From Chara braunii (taxonomy: Eukaryota > Streptophyta > Charophyceae > Charales > Characeae), in the NCBI GenBank assembly GCA_003427395.1, contig BFEA01000193.1, positions 917,644 through 950,938 on the forward strand: a stretch of 33,295 bases of DNA, in the 5' to 3' direction. Positions 18,721 through 28,168 of the stretch are shown in pieces (position 1 is the stretch's first letter; every line of letters begins with the position of its first letter). The notes under the pieces are model-generated. The model had not been told where the DNA came from and searched no databases. It worked only from the letters and a program-made list of their open reading frames with translations. The position numbers and the translations under genes are program-made.

Positions 18721-19329
18721 TACAACCGATTGGTTACAATGCAATGTGAGTTACCGGGGCCATTACCTGGCTTCTGCTAGGATTATTTCAAACCAGCTCG
18801 CCTCTTCCTAGAGGCCTTCAGCGAGGGCCAGGGGGATAGAGCAAGGGTCGGGGGACACCGATCCCCACTGTCACCTGCCCTGAATTTGTAACACAGATCC
18901 TATCCTGGGGTCCATGCTATACAGCCACTCCTCCAAGGATAGGGGATGTGGAGGAAACAAGTCAGGAAAGTCCTCTGCTGGTCTCATTGGTAAGCCGGGG
19001 TGGACCGCTGTCCATTCGTTGTAGGTAAGTCAGTAGTCTCAGGGCACTTCCTCTCCTGCATTGTTCTCCTCCTGTCGCCGTCCTTCCTCCCTGTTCCCTG
19101 ACCATCTCACCTGTGCCACCCATCCTCCCCAGTCGCGCCCCAACCAATCCCAACAGAAATGAGGTATTTGTGTACCAATGTCCTTGGGATTGTCTCATAC
19201 TCAAAATGTAATGCAGTTAGAGTTTTACATCTCACAGAGTAACCACATCACAAGATGGACATGTGACTGCCCATTACGGCCCTTCTACTCCTCTGCTCGA
19301 GCTCTAGCGGATTATTCTTTCCTAACCGC
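18721..19329. other. No feature recognised
   Basis: Mixed sequence without a convincing reading frame, RNA or repeat boundary. It may include unrecognised LINE 3' sequence next to the tail at 18541-18720. Confidence 0.4.
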
Positions 19330-19646
19330 CATTTCGTCAAAATGGACATCTTTTATTCTTTGAATGAAATTGAAACCAAGTTTTTTCGCCGAAAACTCGT
19401 CAAAATTTGCTGTTCCTGAGGGTCCATGGACCCCCTGGCTGTACACGGACCTAGCTTGAGACCAGGCACCTCCAGGCAGTCCTGCCTGGAGGTGCCTGGT
19501 CTCAAGCTAGGTCCATGTACAGCCAGGGGATCCAGCATTTTACAAACGCTGGACCCTCAGGAACAGCAAATTTTGACGAGTTTTCGGCCAAAAAACTCGG
19601 TTTCAATTTCGTTCAAAAAATTAAAAAAGTCCATTTTGACGAAATG
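19330..19646. mobile_element. Foldback element: long near-perfect inverted repeat
   Basis: The left arm 19330-19479 (starting CATTTCGTCAAAATGGAC) is the reverse complement of the right arm 19482-19646, with few mismatches and one gap. The turn is only 2 bases, so the RNA or single strand would fold into a hairpin of about 150 pairs; the innermost 55 or so pairs have one or two mismatches. The right arm has about 18 extra bases that themselves form a small stem (CCAGC...GCTGG near 19530-19552). No clear target duplication flanks it. Open frames on both strands are mirror images of each other. A miniature transposon or an inverted-repeat small-RNA source both fit. Confidence 0.85.
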
Positions 19647-19989
19647 CACAAGGCTTGCGATTATACGCCTTCCTACTGGCAGTGCTCGAGCTTGGTGCAG
19701 AAACGTGTTCCGTATCATACCTCGTATCCTAGTGTGCTACTTGAAAATGAAAATGCAAATGTCAATATTGAAAAAATGAAAAAATGCAAAATGAGTGAAA
19801 AACCAAAAAGACACCATATGGTAAGTCCGCCGATCGAGGATACAGTTCAAGTTGTGATGTCGCCAGTTGTCAAGAGGTAACTGGGTCGCACGGACATTCA
19901 TTCGTTCGCCGCATGATATCGAATGGGTGCTGATTTCTTCAGCCATACCTGGGTCGAGCTGCAGTCCTTTATCTGTCGTATTCCCCAGT
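19647..19989. other. No feature recognised
   Basis: A/T-rich sequence with short open frames rich in Lys and Met. No family motif was seen. Confidence 0.4.
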
Positions 19990-20480
19990 TGTCCGGTAGC
20001 TTGCCGCCATGGAGGGCTTTCATAGTGCAGGTCCTGTGTAGCGGATCCAGGGCCTGCTTCGTGTTTTGCCACCACTGTGTTGGATGTGGTTCTTAACCTG
20101 TTCAGCCCTCTCTTCTCCCTCCACCTTGACACCCTCAATGGCTAAGGTGCAGTGCTGCCACCATAGCACCCAGAGGATCGCCCTTCTTCCCAATTGAAAC
20201 ATATTCTCCATGAACCCTCCCTTCTAAGAATCTGGGTGATGTCCGGCCAGGTTTGCCCTCCCGTCCTCTGGTCACTGTAAGCCCGGGACCACCGCCCGCC
20301 AGATTGTGTCCCACCATCTCCACGGCAAGACCGGCATTCAATTTGCAGGAATATATGCTCTATCGTTCCTGTCTTCTTCCGTGTACAAGAACCCAGCAGG
20401 CACCGCTGACACCATGGTAGAGCCCTCCCCTGTTGCTCCAGCTGAGTGCGATCAATCAGGCAATCGTTGGTGGGCAGGCA
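19990..20480 (-). pseudogene. Probable LINE C-terminal remnant, scrambled frames
   Basis: Minus-strand pieces in three frames suggest a LINE zinc domain and tail: a WCQRC...TGTIEHIFLQ segment (about 20400-20330), RWWDTIWRAVVPGLQ in another frame, and then GRRAILWVLWWQ with a charged helix VEGEERAEQVKNH (about 20200-20090). Order and spacing fit the region after the polymerase, but each piece is in a different frame and the metal ligands are incomplete. Confidence 0.45.
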
Positions 20481-20807
20481 TAACATTCTGCAGATTCAAC
20501 CTTTAAGTTAATAAATGGCCAAAACAAACAGGGCTAGTTTGAACTTTGAAAAGGCCCTACAAGCATGGAATGGCTCTTGAAAAGGTGTGTCAGGTGTTTC
20601 GCAGGCGGGGGGCAGGTGTGCACACTGCTGTCTCATGTATTTTTTTCGCCTTTCCGATCGGCGGCTGTGTCCATACTGCCATTTCGTCTTTCCCCCACCT
20701 CTCCAACTCATAACCTGACACGACTGCACTTGTTTCTATACTTTCTATCCTTTATCTCAGTGACATTCTTTTCAAATTATACTCCTCTCAGACAGCGAAA
20801 AGCTACT

Positions 20808-20870
20808 GTGTCCTTGTGCAGGGGCCATGCTGATCTTCTCTGTATCGTTCCAATTTTAAGGATCTCCCCC
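20808..20870 (-). pseudogene. U6 snRNA retropseudogene
   Basis: The minus strand contains AAAATTGGAACGATACAGAG followed by AAGATCAGCATGGCCCCTGC, essentially the conserved central part of U6 spliceosomal RNA with one base changed, then ACAAGGACAC where U6 has its GCAAGGATGACAC. The 5' stem-loop and 3' domain are missing. AAAAGCTACT occurs on both sides (20798-20807 and 20888-20897), a probable 10 bp target duplication. The A-rich run (20871-20892) is on the side opposite to the one expected for a poly(A) tail on U6 sense RNA. It cannot be functional. Confidence 0.85.
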
Positions 20871-20897
20871 CAAAAAAAGAAAAAAGAAAAAGCTACT

Positions 20898-22187
20898 AGG
20901 TGCAATCACCGCAATCATGTATCAGGCAGTCTGTTCACAAAAGAGAGGATGACATTCTCTCCTTTTCTGCCACTGCGGTTGATCATCGATAGGGGGTGGA
21001 AAGAACAGACAGGAACAAAAGAAAGAAGAAAAGGAGCGGGACCTTTCATTACAAAAAAGGAGGTGGAACTTCAGCAACTGAACTGCCGTCAGTTAATTAT
21101 TGCTTGCTAATGGGATTATGCAAGTGATTGGGCGATGTTTGTTTAAAAAAAAAAAAAAAAAAAAGGAATTAATTTCTGCAAGTAATCAATGCTGTCTGCA
21201 AATGGAATGTGAAATTGTGAATTCAATAATTCCAATTAAAATTTGTAAATGAGATGCTGATCCTGGTTGTCAGCATATGTATTTGTCCTAGTACTGCTCC
21301 ACCAAAAGGTGGATCCTTCACACAGTGGCAGATCTATAATAACCCCCAGGCATAGGCTGCCACCAACAGTGGGACTGTTTTTTTTTTCCCTTTTTTTTTT
21401 TTTTTTTTTTTGGGACTCTTGTATTTGAAAAAGAGAGGAGAAAGAAAACGTCTCGAGAAAAAGGCCCTGGGAGAGCTCCGGAATGGCTACTTCTTGCATG
21501 GGTGTCATTGGGTGACTCCTCAAAATGTCACAGGGTATACTCACACTATTACTTTCCTAAATAAATCTGACTGCAATTACTGCCAGACCTGGATGATCTG
21601 ACTGCAATTACTTCCGGAACTTAGTAAAAAGACCAAGTTATCCTAGCAGCAAGTCTACGCTCAATCCTTGTGATGGTGGGGCCCGCAGTTCTGGGCCCCA
21701 GCCGTAGGGTCGGAGTGGGGGGGTGGCTATCCTGTTCCCGCCCTCCTTTGCAGGCACCTCCCCCCCCCTCCCCCCCCCTCCCCCCCCCCGCCCTCCTCCC
21801 ATGGACGATTGTAAGCCGATGCATCATAATTTCATTACGCAATTGCCAAGCAAATGAGAGCAAATCCCCCCTCCAATTCACTATGCTTGTCCACAGGATG
21901 GGCTTGATGAGCATGCTCACTGTTCCCACAAGAACAATCACCCAGGATCATCCCCTCCATTTCCTACATCCATGCAGCACAACCCTGAACTTAGCTTGAA
22001 AAGCCTTGAACAATGAATATGCATTGTACGACCTCATTAAGGCATGTTCTCTACTCTCTTGAGAGGGAGGAGGGGCAAGTTACAGATTCAGAAAGTGGTA
22101 ACCTTGTACAAAGCTGGAGTAGAGAAGCCAAGCCTCACATACCCCTACATGTCCTGACAGGCCAAACAGGCCATCAAATCGTACACT
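20898..22187. other. Unassigned; poly(A)/poly(T) insertions
   Basis: No gene recognised. An A20 run (21145-21164) is flanked by TGCAAGTGAT (21119) and TGCAAGTAAT (21177), possibly a decayed target duplication. A T/C/T tract (21377-21411) lies between TGGGACT at 21370-21376 and 21411-21417. A C-rich tract covers about 21758-21792. Confidence 0.5.
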
Positions 22188-22640
22188 CCACGTTTGCTGC
22201 GATTGGTCGTCAATCTTCTTCTTGACATCCGGATTTTTGGCGGCGAAGTACTCATCCACTGCCATAGTCCTCAATGATTCCTTCTGCTCTCTGATTTTAG
22301 CAAGTTCAACAGTCAACATCGCCACTATCGACCTTGACTTCTTCTCCTCTGCCTCTACCGCCTTCACCAGATTCTCATGCTTCGTCTGATACTCAGGTGT
22401 ATAAGTGTCGGTGTACTCTGGGATCTGAAGCCCTTCATACGACTTTCTGAACAGGGTTGACGATGTTGGGATTCAGCCTTGCCGTATAGTAGTTCCAGTC
22501 AATTGGAACCGGTTTTCTTTCATGCTGTTGAAGCCAGCATACCTCTGCTGTGCTCAATACTTGCAGGATGCCTTTTCTTCATCTTTGGGCGAACTTGATC
22601 TTGAGAGTCTTCGTCATGTCATCGTACATGCGCCGGTGTA
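22188..22640 (-). pseudogene. ATPQ: Mitochondrial ATP synthase subunit d, C-terminal part
   Basis: Subunit d is a peripheral-stalk protein of mitochondrial F1Fo ATP synthase. On minus, the pieces follow the plant protein: LRRMYDDMTKTLKIKFAQ (about 22640-22585), then after about 70 extra bases KPVPIDWNYYTARLNPN (about 22512-22465), a one-base frameshift, KSYEGLQIPEYTDTYTPEYQ and an alpha-helical charged segment VEAEEKKSRSIVAMLTVELA, ending in MAVDEYFAAKNPDVKKKIDD (about 22260-22205). The ADEYF...P..KKK.DD ending is characteristic of plant subunit d. The N-terminus is not upstream on this strand; it lies at 22791-22883 in the opposite orientation. The insertion between KFAQ and KPVP lacks GT-AG ends. 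Together these indicate a broken gene copy, or an assembly error. Confidence 0.7.
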
Positions 22641-22790
22641 GCGGGTCGAAGAGAGGAGATAAAAGGGGAACAGGCGAGTGAGTGGTCGAGGCCGTTGTCA
22701 GGGTGCACTTGGTAGGCAGGCACATGGCGATTGCCCCTTCTCGCTGCTTGTTTCTTTCTCATCCTGAGGCTCCAGTTATCAGCATTCAAC

Positions 22791-22883
22791 ATGAGTGGGC
22801 ATGGGAAAGCTGTGGCTCAGAGGGTAGCCCGGGCCATTGATTGGGATTTTATCTCAAAGATCATGCTTTCCGAGGAGGGGAAT
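22791..22883 (+). pseudogene. ATPQ: ATP synthase subunit d, N-terminal piece, inverted
   Basis: From the ATG at 22791 the plus strand reads MSGHGKAVAQRVARAIDWDF and then ISKIMLSEEG, matching the start of plant subunit d (MSG..K.....A..IDWD....L..SEE). After about 31 codons similarity stops and the sequence becomes the 3' part of LINE copy 2 on the other strand. It lies about 150 bases from, and in opposite orientation to, the C-terminal piece. There is no presequence, as usual for this subunit in plants. Confidence 0.6.
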
Positions 22884-22889
22884 ATCTCT

Positions 22890-24174
22890 GGTATTCTGAG
22901 CCACATACAACCAGTCCGAATCCTCCTTAGAATCCATTTTGCTCAACCCTGAGACTATCCAGTCGTCCGACCAGTTTAACTTCCCGTTGGTAAAATTATT
23001 CCAGTGTTTGATCCACCAGTCCCAGATCCTTCCCGAGGCCGGGCATGTGAGCCACAGGTGTCTGTCATTCTCCCCCGACCACCTGCATCTGGCACAAACC
23101 GTAGAGATCCCTCATTCCTTTAGACACCAGAGTAGAAGCGGAGGAGGCGGCCAGATAAGTTTGAACTTCTGAAGCCACGTTATACTTGCTAGTTTCTGGG
23201 ATGGCATCACTTTGAACAGCTTCCACACAGACGATAGTCGCTCGTCTGAGATCATGAGTAAATCTGCATCCGCTCTTCCCTTTGCCACTGGAGGCTGCCG
23301 GACTCTTGGAGACCTTGGATCTGAGAATTGCTACTCCTGCCCTTGCTTTGCAATGAACCAAATCCACTCTCATGGAGGTCGAGTTAAAAAAAAACAGCCA
23401 ATAGCTCTAGTATCAATCGGGGCTTGAGCAAGTGGTAACAGACCCATTGGCAGCATAGCTACCCACCTCACACCCCTGGCCCCCGTTCCCTTTTTCAAAT
23501 GACTGACAGCAGCAAGTTCTTGTAATCCTTCCACGGATGTCAGACGGCTGGTGATTGTGGTGGGAGACAATTCCTTTGAAAATTCAAAGGCTTCTGACAC
23601 CTGCAATTCTTTTGCTGTCATGCAAGTCATCTGTGATCTGATATACCACCATACAAGGGTCAGCTTACGGTCTCATCCATAGACCGAAGGAAGGAATCGA
23701 GGTAGTTTTCAACAGGCCAATCCACGAGGGTGGGATCACTTGCTGAATGCCCTGAAGCCTCTGTTGTACGTTCCTCAGTCTACGCAGTCTAAATTTCAGA
23801 TCTTCAAGCGGTCTCCAATCAGAGCTATCCCTACCCCAGATATCCTTAATGTGCACCACTCCCCTTTTAATCCATGCTTTCCCAAAACAACCAGGGGCAT
23901 CCTGGGCAGAGCACTCTTGCCCACCTTTATCCCTGAGTAGCGGATTTTCAAAAATAATTTGGTTTAACATGGATTCCTTTGCTGAAGGAGCCAATCCATG
24001 AGGGTGGGATCACTTGCTGAATGCCCTGAAGCCTCTGTTGTACGTTCCTCAGTCTACGCAGTCTAAATTTCAGATATTCAAGCGGTCTCCAATCAGAGCT
24101 ATCCCTACCCCAGATATCCTTAATGTGCACCACTCCCCTTTTAATCCATGATTTCCCAAAACAACCAGGGGCAT
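22890..24174 (-). mobile_element. LINE remnant (copy 2), interrupted by the LTR element
   Basis: The minus strand carries the same C-terminal LINE ORF2 layout as copy 1. A GCFGK.WIKRGVVHIKDIWG segment (about 24165-24105 and again about 23890-23830) is followed by charged R.RRLRNVQQRLQ, a decayed middle, and a zinc domain near 23100-23010 (CARCRWSGEND.HLWLTCP) followed by W.WWIKHW and WSDDW. Stops and frameshifts break it. Its 5' side stops abruptly at 24174, where the LTR begins, so the LTR retrotransposon inserted here. The element has an internal direct duplication. Confidence 0.8.
23717..24174. repeat. Direct duplication inside the LINE, period 273 bp
   Basis: 23717-23901 recurs at 23990-24174 with about three differences in 185 bases. 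The period is 273, a multiple of three, so the reading frame is unchanged. The second copy is cut exactly where the LTR starts. Confidence 0.9.
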
Positions 24175-25371
24175 TGTTACATGCTGCGCCTGCAACAGGC
24201 TGCACGGGCCATTCCCAGGCCCGTGACGTTTTCAGGCCAAAAGCCTGAAAACAAGGCCCTACAGGCCCTGTGTCGTTTCAGCCTGAAAGCCTGAAAACAA
24301 GGACCTACAGGCCCTGTGTCGTTTCAGGCTAAATCAGGGCCTTTCCGGCCCTGAGTGTTTTTAGCCTGAAACTGAGGGCCATTTCCGGGCCCTCATCAGT
24401 TCGACCTGCCCTGAAACTCAGGCAACAAACCAGGGTTTTAGCACAGGCCATTTCGGGCCTGTTTTCAAGACAACCCCTGGTTGAGCTTCAACNAGAGCAG
24501 CCTCCTGGACGGGCCAGCACTATATAGGACTGGCCCGCCCTACAGGCAGGCAGGTAGTTCCTAGGTACTTCCCAGGCACTTCACGTGCAGTTCAGGAGGC
24601 AGGAGTAGTAGTAGCGTGAGCTGTAGTCTTCAGCGCTGGGTGCCGTAGTAGCTAGAGTAGTACTAGAGAGAGAGAGATTGGGCGGAGGCCAGAGGGACTT
24701 ACCAGCAGCGCCGTTGCTCCAGCTTCGTCTTCGAGGTACCTGCAGCACAGCGCCATCTTCACAAGTTAGTACCTGGCACATGAGCGAGAGAGTTCTTCTT
24801 CTTCCTCTTCTCAGTCCACCATCTCCTTCTCACCCTCTCGCTATCTGACTTCACTGCATCACCAGACTACGAGGGAGAGAGAGAGAGCTTGGTGACATTT
24901 GGATCCAGACTCGACGTTGGACTTCAGACATTTTGAAGAGGGATTATTTGGGACTTGTAACGAGACTTGGTGTTGACGACTTTCCCATCTCCTTCCTCTT
25001 CTTCGTCTGATCCCCTCCTCTTCGTCTGTGTATGTCTGGACCTGGCGCCTCTCTCCTGTGTATAGCGCCAGGCCCCTTCACACCTTGTGATGAGCATGAT
25101 GCATGTTTGGTCTGCGTTGAAACATTGATTGGGCTAGTCATTAGTATTCTAGCATTCTGCTTCGCGATCTTGTACTGCGTGAAAGAGGTCAATCCCGGTC
25201 AGGTCAGGACTTGTATCTAAATCTTCCATTGCGCTATAAACACCATTTTGTATGCATCGGAATGCACATTGCTTGTTGAAATTCCACTTGCACTGCATTG
25301 TCCATTCAGTCCTTTTTATCACATTGTGGATCCTCGGTTTATATGTACATCGCCCAACTGGGCATGTAACA
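24175..25371 (+). mobile_element. 5' LTR of a Ty3/gypsy retrotransposon
   Basis: The LTR begins TGTTACATGC and ends GCATGTAACA, a perfect 10 bp terminal inverted repeat with TG...CA ends. The primer binding site follows two bases later. Length is 1197 bp. A TATA box (TATATA) lies at 24521-24526 within U3. Upstream is a stretch of short repeats based on CCTGAAAACAAGG.CCTACAG, tandem with a 46 bp period (24244 and 24290). There is one ambiguous base at 24493. No matching 3' LTR is in the window, so the element is truncated, rearranged or continues elsewhere. Confidence 0.88.
24521..24526 (+). promoter_or_regulatory. LTR TATA box
   Basis: TATATA in CACTATATAGGAC, the only good TATA match in the LTR, about 850 bases before its end. 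Transcription of the element would start about 30 bases downstream. Confidence 0.55.
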
Positions 25372-25373
25372 GT

Positions 25374-25385
25374 TGGTATCGGAGC
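25374..25385 (+). promoter_or_regulatory. Primer binding site, initiator Met tRNA
   Basis: TGGTATCGGAGC differs in one base from the standard plant site TGGTATCAGAGC, which pairs with the 3' end of initiator tRNA-Met. It starts two bases after the LTR, the usual spacing. Confidence 0.85.
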
Positions 25386-26269
25386 ACCGCACGTGAATCA
25401 GGACAACCTGATCTGACACGTGTGCGGGGACTAGGTAGCTGATGAGTCTTGAATGATTGATTAGAGCACACTAGTTAGCCCCCAAAATCACGATTTTGAC
25501 CTCACTGCCGAAAATCGAAATTTTTTATTTTCTTGGATTTTGTTTTCCCGCTATATCTGTTGTGGAAAATCGCAATAGCGCAACATCTGAAATTTCCGTT
25601 TTCGTTTTCTTCTGAAAATCCGAAATTTCATTGTTGGAAATCCGGAATATCTTTTTCTCGAAAATTTTGATCTCCTTTTGCAATTTCCCGTTATTTGGAA
25701 ATTCGGAATTTTTTTTTTCCGAAATTCGTTTTTCTGAAAACGGTACGAGAAATCCCTCTTGCAGTACCATTTTCCAAACTGCGAATACTCTCATCTGAGT
25801 AAGTCCGAATGCTTGTTATTTCTTTTCGGAATTTTTTTTTTTTCGCAGTTCTATGATTTTCACTTCAAGGGAGGTTGGGAGACCTGATAATCATTGGCAG
25901 TTTGAAGTTCGAATTTTTTTTTTTCTCATTGATAATTTCGCACTTCAAGGGAGGTTGGGAGACCTACTGAACTTGCAAAACTCAGGACTTTTATTTTCTC
26001 GATTTTTTTTTTTTGCAAAGTTTGAACTTTTCTTTTTTGATTAGTGGCTCCTTATCTGGGCGATTTATCCCCACCCACCCCAACCCACCTATGCTGTTGC
26101 CCCCTCTCGCCTTACCTTCTCTATCTGTCTTCAGGTACCCCCTGCAGCGGCATTGGTAAGTTGCAGCAGACCACGTCAGCGGACCACGTCAACAAGCCAC
26201 GTCAGCAGGACACGTCAGCAGCCACATCAGCAGCAGGGAGTACCATGTCAGCAGGCCCCAGCCTGGTCT
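25386..26269 (+). other. Untranslated leader of the retrotransposon
   Basis: About 880 bases between primer binding site and gag. It is rich in GAAAT/TTTTC runs and contains an exact 25 bp repeat, CACTTCAAGGGAGGTTGGGA plus GACCT, at 25861 and 25941. Just before gag (about 26163-26255) imperfect units of about 12 bp based on CCACGTCAGCAG are repeated at least five times. Confidence 0.7.
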
Positions 26270-27798
26270 ATGCTTACGCGCTCGAAGACAGCCGTCATGG
26301 ACCAGATGTCCGGGGAAACGGACGAGGCCTATCAGGCCCGGATGCTGCTTCTGATTACCGAAGCAAGGCAATGGTCGGATGCAGTAGAAGCCGCAGCAAA
26401 GCGGAAGGCAGAGGACGCCGAGAAGGCATGTCTGTTGGCAATCGAACAGCAGCGCGAGCACGACGAGGCAGCAACAAAGGCTGCCGATGAAGATCGAGTC
26501 CAACGTCGCGAGAAGATATTCAGCGGAGAGCAAACTTTGCTCACAATGGCAGCGGATTGGCAGGCCGAGGCCGAGAATGGCAAGATGGAAGAGAGTGAAA
26601 ACAAGATCACTCTACTCCTCTCCCATCTCACAGACCTCCTGGCAACATGCATTACAGAGCAGGAGGACATCCACAGCCTCGACGACGTGTTGACTCAAGT
26701 CCACGGCTGCCTCCGGCAGTTGGAGGAGCGACCTGTCGCCGCCCCCGATGCCAGCTCTTCCAACACCTCCGATCGCCTCGAGGCATTGGAGATTGGCGTC
26801 AACTCTCTCAAGGACGGCGTGCAGTTACAGCAAACCGCAACGCAACAGCTGGAGCAACGAATCTGTACTGCCACCAACCACTCAAGCTCGGAACCGCGCG
26901 AGACAGCTCCAAAGTTCGACGGGCAGGAGATCTTCTACGACTCGACGAAGACAGATCTGATTTCATGGTTCCGCAAGTTTGAGCTCACGATACAGCTGCA
27001 CTACGTCAAAGAACACAAGCACCATGGGTACTTATACTCCCGCTCGTGGGCGCGTGCCAAGCATGGTTGGACAATCTCTTGTCCAAGTACGGAGTGGTAG
27101 TTGTCGACTTGCATACCAAGATCAGCTGGGATGATATAAAGGCGGCGTGGCATAAGCGGTTCTAAGTAGAGCCGCCGGAGATCAAGGCAATGGACAACCT
27201 GATGGTCTTCGAACAAGGCACGCTGCTGAGTGTTGATTGGATTGCCGAGTACCAACGCTTGACATCCGTCTCAGACATTCAAATGGGCTTCAAAGCCATC
27301 AAACACTACTTCATCTCGAGGTCATGTCCGGCGTTGGGCAATGCCTTGACTCACGTCGAGGACACCTTGACGACACCGGCAAAACTTTTTGACAAGGCCG
27401 CGCAGATTATTGTCACGAACAAGGAGTCCAAGAATCTCCCACGTTCGTTTGCTCCAGGCCTAGGCAGAGATCAGCATCGGCCAAAAGTGGTCGTGGTCGC
27501 GGCGGCAACACCAAACGACCAAACTAGTGAGGCCGTGTCTGCCAATGAAGGGGACAGACTCGCAGCCGCCCGGGAAGGTGGCCGCCCTGGCAAAGGTCGA
27601 GGACGCGGCAAGGCGAAGACAAACACCGCATCTAGCCCCAGGCCCGACGCAGCAGCTCCAACCCCATGGTCCCACTTCGGTCTCTCCGAAACGGCGTACA
27701 AAGCACGCACGAGATTCCACTATTGCCTATGGTGCAACAATGATCTCCATGAGACAGTGGCCTGCCAGTCGAAAGGCAAGGGCAAATCGGGAAACTGA
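26270..27798 (+). pseudogene. Ty3/gypsy Gag, broken by a frameshift and a stop
   Basis: Gag forms the virus-like particle of the retrotransposon. I start it at the ATG at 26270 (MLTRSKTAV), because the frame upstream is made of the short CCACGTCAGCAG repeats. Parts in order: a long Ala/Glu/Lys coiled coil (about 26320-26560); a capsid-like Retrotrans_gag region with TDLISWFRKFELTIQLHYVK (about 26950-27010), SWDDIKAAWHKRF and DWIAEYQRLTSV; a basic Gly/Arg/Lys-rich linker; and one CCHC knuckle at 27724-27765 with exact C-X2-C-X4-H-X4-C spacing (CLWCNNDLHETVAC). A frameshift at about 27045-27055 moves the sequence from the first frame to that of 27190-27798, and TAA at 27163-27165 interrupts it between HKRF and VEPPE. 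The final stop TGA (27796-27798) follows a slippery heptamer and is probably the natural gag stop. Confidence 0.88.
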
Positions 27799-27830
27799 GC
27801 AACGCCGGGAGTGACTCGACAACACTCTCG
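27789..27830 (+). promoter_or_regulatory. Predicted -1 ribosomal frameshift signal between gag and pro-pol
   Basis: GGGAAAC at 27789-27795 sits in the gag frame as G-GGA-AAC, the X-XXY-YYZ form needed for simultaneous -1 slippage, directly before the gag stop. Ten bases later CGGGAGTG (27806-27813) pairs with CACTCTCG (27823-27830): eight pairs, one of them G-U, with a 9-base loop. After slippage the frame starting CTG at 27795 is open. All of this is seen in the sequence; function is inferred. Confidence 0.6.
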
Positions 27831-27957
27831 ACGCCTTTGGAACCGGTCACTTCGCGGGTGATCGCCCTTCGTCCCGAAGCACATGCGGAAGTCGATAGTC
27901 CTCCTCTTCTTTATTCTTTTGAGGACTATGCTGCCCGACTCGTTCCTACGCGCAGGG
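27795..27957 (+). pseudogene. Start of the pro-pol frame, cut short
   Basis: In the -1 frame relative to gag, about 54 codons are open and protein-like (LSTPLEPVTSRVIALRPEAH, then PPLLYSFEDYAARLVPT). This is the spacer between Gag and protease. It ends where the U6-like part of a retroposon begins at about 27951. The protease expected next is found on the opposite strand at 29631-30176. There is no start codon of its own, consistent with expression by frameshifting. Confidence 0.65.
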
Positions 27958-28168
27958 ACCAATGCATGCTAGTCTTCTTTGTATTGTTCCAAATTTAACA
28001 GATGTCCCGAAGGGCTGCCCGGTAGGCCGAGCCCCAACTTACCATTGTGGGATTGACCGGTCCCGGGTAATTCAAACTTATACTACACTAAACATCTGAC
28101 TGTATCTTGATTCAAACTCTGGTCTGGGCGTCAGCAGATCATGGGTGTACCAACTGAGATAGACCTGT
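27951..28168 (-). mobile_element. Composite retroposon: tRNA-like head plus U6-like part
   Basis: On minus, a tRNA-like head at about 28168-28100 has an A box (CTATCTCAGTTGG) and a B box-like AGTTTGAATCAAG, and a second B box-like word (AGTTTGAATTACC) follows at about 28080-28066. At 28016-27951 comes U6-like sequence: CCCTTCGGGACATCTGTTAA, then TTTGGAACAATACAAAGAAG and ACTAGCATG. This matches the U6 5' stem-loop and central region. The same order is seen at 28812-28925, and both share the change CATCTGTT where U6 has CATCCGAT, so they form a family. Confidence 0.65.

Noticed and set aside
19353-19779. Open frames on both strands beginning MDPLAVHGPSLRPG or similar
   Set aside because: They are mirror images created by the inverted repeat, with no independent coding evidence.
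27951-28016. Functional U6 snRNA gene
   Set aside because: Several changes in normally invariant positions, no 3' domain, no T-run terminator and no plant U6 promoter elements; it is part of a retroposon.
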